Shown here: positions 9,047 through 17,002 of the stretch, one piece after another
Position numbering within the stretch: the first letter of the stretch is position 1
Layout of the letters: every line of letters begins with the position of its first letter
Made by a program: the position numbers and the translations under genes
The notes under the pieces: generated by a model
Told to the model about the DNA's origin: nothing
The model's input: only the letters and a program-made list of their open reading frames with translations
Databases searched by the model: none
NCBI RefSeq assembly: GCF_004001245.1
Contig: NZ_AP018724.1
Coordinates: 3,030,501-3,094,500 of the forward strand
DNA: 64,000 nt
Direction of reading: 5' to 3'
From: Sulfurivermis fontis
GTDB lineage: Bacteria > Pseudomonadota > Gammaproteobacteria > Thiohalomonadales > Thiohalomonadaceae

Positions 9047-10288
9047 ATGGAAAGCAACGATCCGCGGGTGCTGATTCGCGTCGCCGAGGCCGTCTACCCG
9101 GTGTGTGAACTGGGCGACGAAGCGCGCCGTCGCCTCGCCGAGCAGGGGCGCCTCGAAGTACTCAGGCCCCACGGCCGCATCGTCGCCGCCGCTGATTCCG
9201 CCTGGCTCACCTACCTCATCCGCGGCGAGGTGACGCTGGTCTCCGACAAGGGCGAAAACGAGGAGGTGCACGCCAACTCGCCGCGCGCCCGCCTGCCGCT
9301 GTTCCGCATCCACCCACCCGGCCTCCATGCCGAGGCCAGGGTCGCCAGCGTGGTGGTGCGTTTCAGCCGCCCGTTGCTGCACAGCCTGACCGCCGCGGAA
9401 CGCAGCACGGGCAGCGGTGAAGAAATCGTGATGGCGGGCAATGCCGCCGATGACAGCCCGCTGTATCAGCGCATCTACCAGGCCTACCAGCGCGACGAAC
9501 TGGAGCTGCCGTCGCTGCCCGACATCGCACTGCGCATCCGCGAGGCCATCCGCAATCCGGATGTCAGCGTCAAGGATGTCGCCAAGATGGTGCTGGCCGA
9601 TCCCGTACTCTCCGCCCGGTTGATTCATGTCGCCAACAGTGCCGCCTACCGGCGCGACAAGCCGGTCACCACCGTCTATCAGGCCGTCACCCGGCTCGGC
9701 CTCGCCGCGGCGCAAAGCATCGCCATCAGTCTGGCGCTCAAGCATGTGTTCACTGCCGACGCGCCGCTGCTCAAGCAGCGCATGCAGGCGCTGTATCAGC
9801 ACAGCAGCCAGATCGCCAGCCTCGCCTATGTGCTGGCGCGCCACAGCCACGGCTTCAACGCCGAGCGCGGCATGCTTGCCGGCCTGTTGCACGACATCGG
9901 TGTGATCCCCATCCTCACCTTCGCCGCACAACACGACAACCTGGAACATGACGCCGCCGAGCTGGACAAGACCATCAGCCGTCTGCGTCGCATCACCAGC
10001 CATCTGGTGCTGAGCCGTCTCGGCTTCGAAGAGGATCTGGTCACCGCCGCGGAACAGGCGGAAGACTGGATGCGCGATGCCCACGCGACGCCCGATTATG
10101 CCGACCTGCTGGTGGTGGCTCAGCTGCACAGCCATCTCGGCACGCCGCAGATGCAGCACCTGCCGCGCATCGACACCACACCGGCCTACCGCAAGCTCGA
10201 TCTGGGCGAGTTCGATCCGCACCACGGCCTTGCCATTCTGCGCGAGGCGCACACCGTCAGTGCCGCCATCCAGCAGATGCTGCATTGA
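9047..10288 (+). CDS. HDOD domain signalling protein with N-terminal cyclic-nucleotide-binding-like region
   Basis: 413 residues. The first 130 residues contain a beta-rich stretch with AWLTYLIRGEVTLVS, resembling a cNMP-binding fold. Residues about 150-350 form an HDOD domain: LPSLPDIALRIREAI, then VLADPVLSARLIHVANSAAYR, and AGLLHDIGVIPIL further on. HDOD proteins are non-catalytic relatives of HD hydrolases used in signalling and stress regulation. The ATG at 9047 follows an AAGGTGG site. The gene is alone on the plus strand and converges on the GNAT gene. Confidence 0.82.
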   Translation: MESNDPRVLIRVAEAVYPVCELGDEARRRLAEQGRLEVLRPHGRIVAAADSAWLTYLIRGEVTLVSDKGENEEVHANSPRARLPLFRIHPPGLHAEARVASVVVRFSRPLLHSLTAAERSTGSGEEIVMAGNAADDSPLYQRIYQAYQRDELELPSLPDIALRIREAIRNPDVSVKDVAKMVLADPVLSARLIHVANSAAYRRDKPVTTVYQAVTRLGLAAAQSIAISLALKHVFTADAPLLKQRMQALYQHSSQIASLAYVLARHSHGFNAERGMLAGLLHDIGVIPILTFAAQHDNLEHDAAELDKTISRLRRITSHLVLSRLGFEEDLVTAAEQAEDWMRDAHATPDYADLLVVAQLHSHLGTPQMQHLPRIDTTPAYRKLDLGEFDPHHGLAILREAHTVSAAIQQMLH

Positions 10289-10292
10289 CCCA

Positions 10293-10325
10293 GGAAGCGC
10301 TGAACTTGTTCAGCGCGTCCCTAAG
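10293..10325. repeat. hairpin repeat unit between convergent genes
   Basis: A perfect 8-bp stem GCGCTGAA / TTCAGCGC with loop CTTG. It is followed by GTCCCTAAG, the inverted form of the CTTAGGGA edge seen at 33517 and 34201. Same family as the hairpin at 33538-33565. It lies between convergent genes, may terminate both, and its edge supplies the stop codon of the GNAT gene. Confidence 0.6.
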
Positions 10326-10812
10326 GTGCGTTTCCTGCGGCAATGTCGCGCAGGGCATCACCGCGCAGACGATACACCGTCCACTCATCCTTGGCGGTGG
10401 CGCCCATGTGTTCATAGAACGCCACCGCTTTTGCATCCTCCGCCAGCACCCACCATTCCAGACGCGTGCAGCCGCGCTCCAGCGTGATGCGCGCCAGTTC
10501 GGCCAGCAACCGGCGGCCTATGTTGAGGCCGCGCGCCACCGGACGCACGTAGAGATCCTCCAGATGGATGCCGCAGCGGCCACGGAAGGTGGAATAGTTG
10601 CCGTAGTACAGGGCGAAGCCCACGGCGGCGCCATCGAGTCGCGCCAGCAGCACCTCCGCCTGCCGCTGCGGCCCGAACAGGGCATTGTGGATGTCGCCCT
10701 CGGTGGCGACCACCTCGTGGGCCAGACCGAGATGCTCCGACAGCTCAGTGATCATTTCGTGGATGGCCACCACGTCATGGGCCGCGGCCGGGGTGATATG
10801 CAATTGTCCCAT
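10321..10812 (-). CDS. GNAT N-acetyltransferase, SSAT/diamine acetyltransferase-like
   Basis: 163 residues. The GNAT core is visible: GFALYYGNYSTFRGRCGIHL, then LEDLYVRPVARGLNIGRRLL (acetyl-CoA loop) and RLEWWVLAEDAKAVAFYEHMGA. The NYSTF...LEDLYV and EWWVL elements are typical of the spermidine/thialysine N-acetyltransferase branch. Its acetyl-CoA loop reads RGLNIG, where RGxGxG/A is usual. The substrate (polyamine or amino-acid analogue) is inferred from similarity only. It is 10 bp downstream of marC on the same strand. Confidence 0.8.
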   Translation of the reverse strand: MGQLHITPAAAHDVVAIHEMITELSEHLGLAHEVVATEGDIHNALFGPQRQAEVLLARLDGAAVGFALYYGNYSTFRGRCGIHLEDLYVRPVARGLNIGRRLLAELARITLERGCTRLEWWVLAEDAKAVAFYEHMGATAKDEWTVYRLRGDALRDIAAGNAP

Positions 10813-10822
10813 GTCCCGCTCC

Positions 10823-11431
10823 TCAAATCTGGCGCCAGCCCTGCACCATGAACTCCACCGCGATCACCGCCAGCAGCAGCCCCATCAGGCGCGTGACGAC
10901 GCGGATGCCGCTGACCCCGAGCAGGCGGCGCAGGGTCCCGGCAAAGCGCAAAGCCAGATAGACGATGAGGCAGGCGAGGAGTATCGCCGCCAGCAACTGC
11001 AGCTGCTGCACGGGTGCGGTGAGCTGCTGGCGCCAGACCAGCACCGCGGTGATGGCGCCCGGCCCGGCCAGCAGCGGAATGGCCAGCGGCACCAGGGCGA
11101 TGTTGTCCTTGCGAATGCCCTCCTGCTCCTCCTCGGCCGAAGTCTTGATGCCGCTCGGGATCAGCGCCAGCATTTGCAGGGCGTAGATGAAGAAGATGAA
11201 GCCGCCGGCCAGCTGGAAGGCCGGCATGCTGATATGGAAGAGGCGCAGCAGGACGTCGCCGCTGAGGGCGAAGGTCATCAGAATGACGGCACTGGCCACG
11301 GCAGCCACCAGCGCCATGCGCCGCCGCTCATCCTGCGTGTTGTCGCGGGTGAACAGCAGGAAGAAGGGCAGGTTGCCCAGCGGGTCCATGATGATCAACA
11401 GCGGCACCAGTACGCCGATGAAATCCTGCAT
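10823..11431 (-). CDS. MarC family integral membrane protein
   Basis: 202 residues, the usual length. Six hydrophobic helices, with family motifs LLIIMDPLGNLPFFLLFT near the N-terminus and a PLAIPLLAGPGAITAVLV repeat in the second half, which mark the duplicated MarC/NAAT fold. MarC proteins were once linked to multiple antibiotic resistance but their transport role is unsettled. An AAAAGGG ribosome-binding site precedes the ATG. Probably co-transcribed with the acetyltransferase. Confidence 0.88.
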   Translation of the reverse strand: MQDFIGVLVPLLIIMDPLGNLPFFLLFTRDNTQDERRRMALVAAVASAVILMTFALSGDVLLRLFHISMPAFQLAGGFIFFIYALQMLALIPSGIKTSAEEEQEGIRKDNIALVPLAIPLLAGPGAITAVLVWRQQLTAPVQQLQLLAAILLACLIVYLALRFAGTLRRLLGVSGIRVVTRLMGLLLAVIAVEFMVQGWRQI

Positions 11432-11467
11432 TCCCTTTTCCCCCGCTTGCCGGCCGCCCGCCGGGTG

Positions 11468-12520
11468 CTACAGGAACAGCGTCAGCACCCCGGTGTAGCC
11501 ATACAGGCGTCCATTATAGAGCTCGCCGTTGGCAAAGAAACCGGCCAGGGGGAACTCGCCCAGCACCGCACCGATCAGGCGCAACTCCTCGGCGTCGTCG
11601 CCAAACTGGTGGCGGCCGCGCCCCAGGCAGGTGACGTAGATGCCGCCACGGATGGTGCGGCCGGCCACCCGTGCCTTGATGCGCGCCAGCATTTGGCGCA
11701 TATCCTCGCGCGCCGTGTTGCCGTCGCGGCGACAGAACATCAGCCGCTCATGGCCATCGAGATAATCACCCACGGCGATGAGTCCGTTGCGCGTATCCAG
11801 CCCCATCAGGTGGCGCACCAGATAGTCGCCGGTGTCGGCATGGGCGATGGGCAGAGCGACAAAGATGTAACCGGCAATGCGCTGCAGATCGCGCGCCAGT
11901 ACCTCGCCGATTTCCTCCTTCATCACCTCCAGTGCCGGACGGTGATCAAGACGGATGGCGATGTTGCCCTCCGCCTCGGTGATGGCATGGGGACGCCCCA
12001 GCGGCGTGCAGCCCTGGGTGTGATCGGTGACTACCGCCACCGCGGGGCCGAACAACACGCCCGACACGCCGCCGCTGATCACCGCATCACCGACCACCTG
12101 ATGATGCATGCCGTTGGATGAGGTGAGGCCGCCGTTGATGAAGGCCGCCGGCAGCGCCGCACCCACCGCCTCCACCAGCCGGGGCGTCGCGGCATTGGTG
12201 GGATCGCCGTGCAGCAGCGCAAAGCAATAGCCTTGCTGCTCCGCCCAGGCATGCAATTCCGGCGGCAGCACCGCCTCGGCCTGCAACGCCGACGGCAACA
12301 GGCGGAACTGCTCCACCGGCACATCGCCCAGCAGCAGCACCAGCGCCGGCCCGTCGTAATATTCCTCACCACTGGCGCACACCGCCATGCCCAGGGTGCC
12401 CACCCACTGCACACGCGGCAGCACCGCCTGCAGGCGCTGCACGATCTGCGGCAGCTCGGCCGCCAGCGTGTCGCTGGCATAGACAAAACCGAGTGTGGCC
12501 TCGGCCGGCACGCTGCCCAA
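11468..12520 (-). pseudogene. FIST-domain sensor protein, main fragment (5' end cut off by an IS)
   Basis: 350 codons of a FIST N plus FIST C protein. Family features include NGGLTSSNGMHHQVVGDAVISGG-type residues in the first half and GYIFVALPIAHADTGDYLVRHLMGL in the second, ending GELYNGRLYGYTGVLTLFL. FIST proteins are predicted small-ligand sensors, often near signalling genes. The frame runs straight into the insertion sequence at 12529. The missing 24 codons are at 13838-13909. Removing the IS and one copy of its 8-bp duplication restores a continuous 374-residue frame (CLQQ joined to LGSVPAEA). A TTG at 12520 could in principle restart translation, but no good ribosome-binding site is seen. 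Confidence 0.9.
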
Positions 12521-12528
12521 TTGTTGCA
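12521..12528. repeat. target-site duplication, left copy (ISL3-type copy 1)
   Basis: TTGTTGCA directly before the GGCTCTTCC end of the IS. It is identical to 13838-13845 after the other end. Eight bp is the usual ISL3-family duplication length. Confidence 0.93.
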
Positions 12529-13837
12529 GGCTCTTCCCCGTATCGAGTGGGTAGCTTACCCTGTTGAGTCATGAGAGACATAGACCTATACGCCCAGATT
12601 CTTGGCTTACGGTCGCCGTGGAAGGTGGCCGATGTGCAGTTGCTGCGTGATGCCGAGGAGGTTCGGATTCACGTGGTCCCGGAGCCGGGAGTGACGTGGA
12701 GCTGTCCGCACTGTGGACGCCCCAGCCCCGGCTACGACAGCAGGCGTCGGCAATGGCGCCATCTGGACACCTGCCAGTACAAGACGGTGCTGGAAGCGGA
12801 CGTGCCGCGGGTGCAATGTGCAGAGCACGGGGTGGTCACGGTGGCGGTCCCGTGGGCAGAACCGGGTTCGGGTTTCACGGCGCTGTTCGAGGCGCTGCTC
12901 ATTGACTGGCTGAAGGAGGCGAGCACGCAGGCGGTGGCGCGACAATTGAAGCTGAGTTGGGGCGCCATCGACAGAGTGATGCAGCGCGCGGTGAAGCGCG
13001 GGCTGTCCCGACGTGAGAGCCAAGCGCCGGAATACTTGAGCGTGGACGAGACCGCCTTCGCCCGGCGCCACGAGTACGTGACCGTGGTGACTGACCAGGA
13101 ACGTGGCGTCGTGCTGCACGTGGCGGACGACCGCAAGACGGAGAGCCTGTCGGCCTACTATGCCGGGCTGAGTGATGAGCAGAAGGCCAACATCAAGGCG
13201 GTGGCGATGGACATGTGGCCGGCCTATATCAGCGCCACGGAGGCGCACATCCCACAGGCGCGGGAGAAAATCGCCTTCGACAAGTTTCATGTCGCCAAGT
13301 ACCTGAATGATGCGGTGGACAAGGTACGGCGACAGGAGCATCGCTCCCTGTTGGCCGTGGGCGAGGACTGCCTCAAGGGCAGCAAATATGACTGGCTCAC
13401 CAACCCGGCCAACATGACGCGTGCGCAGCAGAACCGCTTTCGTGCACTGCGCGATGGCAGCCTGAAAACGGCGCGGGCCTGGGCCATCAAGGAATTCGCC
13501 ATGGGCCTGTGGCACTACGACAGCCGCACCTGGGCGGCCAAGGGCTGGACGCGCTGGCTGTCTTGGGCTGTACGCAGCCGACTGGAGCCGGTGAAGAAAA
13601 CCGCCGCAACGATCAAGAAGCACCTGTGGGGCATCATCAATGCCGTGGTGTTGAAGGTACACAATGGCCATGCCGAAAGCATCAACAGCCGCATCCAGCA
13701 CATGAAGAGCCGGGCGCGGGGGTTCCGCAATCGGGAGCGTTTCCGTACTGCCATCTACTTCCATCTCGGCGGCCTTGACCTATACCCCGCTCAGATGAGA
13801 AATCGGTGATTCAACCCACTCGATCAGGTGATGACCC
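12529..13837 (+). mobile_element. ISL3-family insertion sequence, copy 1 (1309 bp), inside the FIST gene
   Basis: The ends are imperfect inverted repeats: GGCTCTTCCCCGTATCGAG on the left and, read inward from the right, GGGTCATCACCTGATCGAG. The shared core ATCGAGTGGGT lies inside both. One transposase gene fills the element. It is flanked by the 8-bp duplication TTGTTGCA. It is nearly identical to the two copies at 39651-42273. The differences I found by eye: base 13709 is G here and A in the others (Ser versus Asn at residue 380), and copies 2 and 3 each have one private change. The insertion is therefore recent. Confidence 0.95.
12571..13809 (+). CDS. ISL3-family transposase (copy 1)
   Basis: 412 residues. 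An N-terminal zinc-finger-type region, WSCPHCGRPSPGYDSRRRQW followed by a further Cys and the CAEH motif, is typical of ISL3 transposases. A helix-turn-helix-like stretch follows (ASTQAVARQLKLSWGAIDRV). The DDE catalytic domain shows LSVDETAF (first D), VAMDMWPAY (second D) and HAESINSRIQHMKSRARGF (E). Full length and intact, so the element may be active. It differs from copies 2 and 3 by Ser380 instead of Asn380. Confidence 0.95.
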   Translation: MRDIDLYAQILGLRSPWKVADVQLLRDAEEVRIHVVPEPGVTWSCPHCGRPSPGYDSRRRQWRHLDTCQYKTVLEADVPRVQCAEHGVVTVAVPWAEPGSGFTALFEALLIDWLKEASTQAVARQLKLSWGAIDRVMQRAVKRGLSRRESQAPEYLSVDETAFARRHEYVTVVTDQERGVVLHVADDRKTESLSAYYAGLSDEQKANIKAVAMDMWPAYISATEAHIPQAREKIAFDKFHVAKYLNDAVDKVRRQEHRSLLAVGEDCLKGSKYDWLTNPANMTRAQQNRFRALRDGSLKTARAWAIKEFAMGLWHYDSRTWAAKGWTRWLSWAVRSRLEPVKKTAATIKKHLWGIINAVVLKVHNGHAESINSRIQHMKSRARGFRNRERFRTAIYFHLGGLDLYPAQMRNR

Positions 13838-13845
13838 TTGTTGCA
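13838..13845. repeat. target-site duplication, right copy (ISL3-type copy 1)
   Basis: TTGTTGCA directly after the GATGACCC end of the IS, identical to 12521-12528. Confidence 0.93.
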
Positions 13846-13909
13846 GGCAGCGCTCCAGCAGGGTGGTGCCGTCGGCGCCCGCCGCGTGGGCGAGCAGAAA
13901 TTGCTGCAT
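13838..13909 (-). pseudogene. FIST-domain protein, 5' fragment (24 codons)
   Basis: Start codon and first 24 codons (MQQFLLAHAAGADGTT, then LLERCLQQ) of the FIST gene whose remainder is at 11468-12520. The ATG lies 10 bp after the msrA stop, so the intact gene was probably co-transcribed with msrA. The reading frame enters the IS and ends there. Confidence 0.88.
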
Positions 13910-13919
13910 CGTTATATCC

Positions 13920-14552
13920 CTATGCCAGGCACACGCCGGTGCCGCGCAGGCCGCAATAACCGCCGGGGTTCTTTGCCAGATATTGCTGGTGATATTCCTC
14001 GGCGTAATAGAAGGTTGGCGCGTCGACGATCTCGGTGGTGATCGCACCGAAACCCGCGGCGCTCAGCCGCGCCTGGAATGCCGCGCGTGTCGCCTCGGCG
14101 GCGGTGCGCTGCGCCGCATCGTAGACATAAATGCCGGAACGATACTGGGTACCGACATCATTGCCCTGGCGCATGCCCTGGGTCGGGTCGTGCGCCTCCC
14201 AGAACAGGCGCAGCAGATCTGCGTAGCTGATCTGCTGCGGGTCATGGATCACGCGCACCACCTCGTTGTGTCCGGTCATGCCGCTGCACACCTCGCGGTA
14301 GGTGGGGTTGGGCGTATAGCCACCCGCATAGCCCACGGCGGTGGCATACACGCCGGGTTGCTGCCAGAAAAGACGCTCGGCGCCCCAGAAGCAACCCAGG
14401 CCGAACAGGGCCTGCGCCATACCCGGCGGAAACGGCGGGAGGATCCGGTTGCCGTTGACGTAGTGATTGAACGGCACCGGCATCGGTACGGCGCGGCCGG
14501 GCAGGGCCTCGGCGGCGGTAGGCATGACGGGGGTGCGGGAATGAAGTGACAT
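13920..14552 (-). CDS. msrA: peptide methionine-S-sulfoxide reductase MsrA
   Basis: 210 residues. The catalytic motif [11 protein letters not shown] is present, followed by [26 protein letters not shown] and GTQYRSGIY, all MsrA hallmarks; the end [11 protein letters not shown] holds likely resolving cysteines. It reduces the S epimer of methionine sulfoxide in proteins using thioredoxin. The start [12 protein letters not shown] was chosen because a GAGGA site lies upstream and because homologues begin with this PFNHYV-preceding extension. An msrB gene is at 58614, unlinked. The gene directly downstream (FIST) is IS-disrupted. Confidence 0.93.
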   Translation of the reverse strand: MSLHSRTPVMPTAAEALPGRAVPMPVPFNHYVNGNRILPPFPPGMAQALFGLGCFWGAERLFWQQPGVYATAVGYAGGYTPNPTYREVCSGMTGHNEVVRVIHDPQQISYADLLRLFWEAHDPTQGMRQGNDVGTQYRSGIYVYDAAQRTAAEATRAAFQARLSAAGFGAITTEIVDAPTFYYAEEYHQQYLAKNPGGYCGLRGTGVCLA

Positions 14553-14677
14553 GGCGGCAGTCCTCGCTGCGGTATCTCCTAAGGATGCGTCCGCACGATG
14601 GAAAAACAAGGCCGCACGAAGCATGCCTGTGGCGAACGCAGATTGTTTCCGCAACGAATCTGCCGCGATGGTGCGTC

Positions 14678-15331
14678 CTACGGCTGCAAATGAAACACCA
14701 CCTCGTCGAGGCGCGTCAGACCGCGTTCGCGGAAACGGGCGTTCTCGGACAATACATCATGGGTGTACAGCCGCGCGATGTCATAGTGCCCGGCATACAG
14801 ACGCTGCACCTCGTCCGCGCTGACGGAAAACGGCGGTCCATCCATCTCCGCCTGCTCATAATCCATGGTAACCAGCAACATCGGCACGCGTGCCGGCAGC
14901 ACTTTGTGCAGGTGCCGCGCATACTCCGTGCGCATCTCAGGCGGCAGCGCCACCAGCGAGGCGCGGTCATACACCGCCGCCACCTCCTTGAGGTCGGCTG
15001 GCTCCAGTTCGAAGAAATCGCCACACAGCAGGGTCACGCCGTCACAACTCCAGCTGTCGAAGGCGCCGTGGCTGCGCACCTGCGGCTTGAGTTCGTTCTC
15101 CAGAAAGAAATCTTCCACCGCCAGCGGACTCAGCTCCACGCCGAGCACGCGATGGCCCTGGGCACGCAGCCAGAGCATGTCGCGGCTCTTGCCGCACAGC
15201 GGCACGAACACCTCCGCTCCCGCAGGCAATTGCAGACTGCCCCAGTAGTCCTGCAGGTGGGCATTGATTTCCTCCTGATGGAAACCGATTTCGTTGCGCT
15301 GCCAGCGCTCCAGCCAGAACTCCGCCTTCAT
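14678..15331 (-). CDS. tpm: thiopurine S-methyltransferase
   Basis: 217 residues, matching the bacterial family length. It begins [19 protein letters not shown], a strongly conserved opening, followed by the SAM-binding segment [15 protein letters not shown] and [14 protein letters not shown]. Bacterial Tpm methylates sulfur, selenium or tellurium compounds such as thiopurines and selenite-derived species; the natural substrate is uncertain. The start overlaps the stop of the 84-residue upstream gene by one base (TGATG type), indicating co-translation. Confidence 0.93.
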   Translation of the reverse strand: MKAEFWLERWQRNEIGFHQEEINAHLQDYWGSLQLPAGAEVFVPLCGKSRDMLWLRAQGHRVLGVELSPLAVEDFFLENELKPQVRSHGAFDSWSCDGVTLLCGDFFELEPADLKEVAAVYDRASLVALPPEMRTEYARHLHKVLPARVPMLLVTMDYEQAEMDGPPFSVSADEVQRLYAGHYDIARLYTHDVLSENARFRERGLTRLDEVVFHLQP

Positions 15332-15585
15332 CACTCCTCTCCCAGCCAACGCACCAGATAGAACAACCTGAATCCCTCGGAAGAACGGAACGGGCCGCAT
15401 ACCCGCGCGGCAAACAGGTGTTTCGTCGCATCGGAGCGGGCCAGCGCCTCCTGCTCCGTGTCCACCACCTGCACCGTATTCTCCGGATAGCGCTGGCGCT
15501 GCCGGCGCGGCGCATAGATCACCGCATAGCTTTCGCGCAGATCGGCCGGCAGCAATCCTTCCTGTTCGTAATCCTCATCCGACAT
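15331..15585 (-). CDS. small conserved hypothetical protein upstream of tpm
   Basis: 84 residues starting MSDEDYEQEGLLPADLRESY and ending FYLVRWLGEE. Mixed alpha/beta composition with a basic stretch APRRQRQRYP; no membrane helix or signal peptide. The stop overlaps the tpm start, which supports expression. I do not recognise a family. Confidence 0.6.
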   Translation of the reverse strand: MSDEDYEQEGLLPADLRESYAVIYAPRRQRQRYPENTVQVVDTEQEALARSDATKHLFAARVCGPFRSSEGFRLFYLVRWLGEE

Positions 15586-15690
15586 GCCTGGTATCCTTGG
15601 TCCTGTGAACGATGCCGTTCCATCATAAGCGCTCGGTACCGGCGGCGGTAGACAGTTATACTTCACTTCCCGTTCTGCCCCGGAGACCCC

Positions 15691-16575
15691 ATGGCCCGTC
15701 GCCACACTGCCGTTCATGTCGCTGCACTGCTGTATCTGCTGCGCCGCCATCCGTTGTTGCTGCTGGTATTGGCAGTACTCACCGCCGGTTGGTACGGCCA
15801 CGAGGTATTGCACGCGCGCCCGGCAATGGCCTGGCAGGGTATCCCCACAGCCATGGACTGGCGTGCCCTCACCTGGACCCGCGTGCTGCGCAACGACGCC
15901 TTTCTGGTGGGCTGGTCCGACCTGCGCGGCAATCCGCTGTGGGTCGAATACCGGCTGCAACCCATACCGGCGGATGCACCGTTTCATCGTCGCCCGGAGC
16001 GGTTCACTCGCGACTGGCGCGCCCTCAACTCCCTCGGCCACGACGACTACAGCGGCAGCGGCTACGACCGCGGCCACCTCGCCCCCAACTACGCCATCTC
16101 GCGCCTGTACGGCCCGACGGCGCAGCAGCAGACTTTCCTGATGACCAACATCACGCCGCAGCGGCCCCGGCTGAATCAGAAGGTGTGGCAGCGGCTGGAG
16201 GAGGTGGAGATCGATTTCTTCGCCCCGCGCTACGGCGAACTATGGGTCATCACCGGACCGGTGTTCGATCAGGACATCCAGCGCCTGCCCAGCACGAATC
16301 GGGTGGAGGTGCCGGACGCGTTTTTCAAGATACTCGCCGCGCCGCACGGCGGCCCCGGCGGCGAGGCCAAGCTGCTGGCCTTCGTGGTACCGCAGACCGT
16401 CAAGGGCAATGAGCCGCTGGACCGCTTCGTCACCAGCGTCGACCACATCGAGGAGCTCACCGGCTTCGATTTCTTCCCGCAGATGGCGCCGGCGTTGCAG
16501 GCGCGGCTGGAGGCGGCGGTCGATCCCGCCGCCTGGCGGCTGGGGGACGTGGCGCGACGCCCGGGACGGTATTGA
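15691..16575 (+). CDS. DNA/RNA non-specific endonuclease (beta-beta-alpha metal nuclease)
   Basis: 294 residues. An N-terminal signal anchor (about residues 18-36, HPLLLLVLAVLTAGWYG) suggests export or membrane anchoring. The active-site motif GYDRGHLAPNYA (DRGH, about residues 124-127) and a downstream NITPQRPRLNQKVWQRLE supply the catalytic His and Mg-binding Asn. ELWVITGPVFDQ is the conserved beta strand. It would cleave nucleic acids in the periplasm or outside. No immunity gene is apparent. The gene stands alone in front of a 67-residue gene. Confidence 0.88.
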   Translation: MARRHTAVHVAALLYLLRRHPLLLLVLAVLTAGWYGHEVLHARPAMAWQGIPTAMDWRALTWTRVLRNDAFLVGWSDLRGNPLWVEYRLQPIPADAPFHRRPERFTRDWRALNSLGHDDYSGSGYDRGHLAPNYAISRLYGPTAQQQTFLMTNITPQRPRLNQKVWQRLEEVEIDFFAPRYGELWVITGPVFDQDIQRLPSTNRVEVPDAFFKILAAPHGGPGGEAKLLAFVVPQTVKGNEPLDRFVTSVDHIEELTGFDFFPQMAPALQARLEAAVDPAAWRLGDVARRPGRY

Positions 16576-16672
16576 CCGTGTTTTTTCCTATGCCGAAACT
16601 ATGGTTTTGCGGCAGTGCCGCTGCTACTTGAACAGTTTCGTGATTCGTATGCACTGACGGAGCGTGTCTACC

Positions 16673-16876
16673 ATGAGCGAAAATCTCGACGCCATCAAAC
16701 AGGAAATGATCCAGCTGGAAACCGAGTATCTGGCCCACATCAACAAGAACGGCTTCAGCTACCGGGAGTACGCCAACCCCCCGGCAGGCAGCTTCATGGA
16801 GAAGTACAAGAAACGCATGGCCGAACTGACCGCCGCCAGCGGCGTCAAGCCACTGGAGTATTACAAGGGCTATTGA
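16673..16876 (+). CDS. small hypothetical protein (67 aa)
   Basis: 67 residues, MSENLDAIKQEMIQLETEYL to the end KPLEYYKGY; charged and helical, no signal peptide. The ATG at 16673 sits 10 bases after GACGGAG. A GTG three codons upstream (16664) is possible but overlaps that site. A strong terminator follows 20 bases after the stop, supporting a genuine transcript. No family recognised. Confidence 0.6.
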   Translation: MSENLDAIKQEMIQLETEYLAHINKNGFSYREYANPPAGSFMEKYKKRMAELTAASGVKPLEYYKGY

Positions 16877-16895
16877 TTCCTTTCCTGCCGCAAAC

Positions 16896-16924
16896 AAAAC
16901 CCCGCGCTGCGGGGTTTTGTTTTT
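16896..16924 (+). terminator. Rho-independent terminator
   Basis: Perfect 10-bp stem AAAACCCCGC / GCGGGGTTTT with a 3-base loop, followed by GTTTTT. Confidence 0.88.
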
Positions 16925-17002
16925 GACGGGCTCTCTGCCGGTCGGCTGATGCGCGGCTCCGCCTGCGCTGTTCACCCTCGCTTCGCGTATGCTGTCACCA
17001 TC

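Noticed and set aside
12521-12545. Restart of the FIST gene at a TTG (12520) as a functional shorter protein.
   Set aside because: No good ribosome-binding site, and the in-frame 24-codon N-terminus on the other side of the IS shows the true start.
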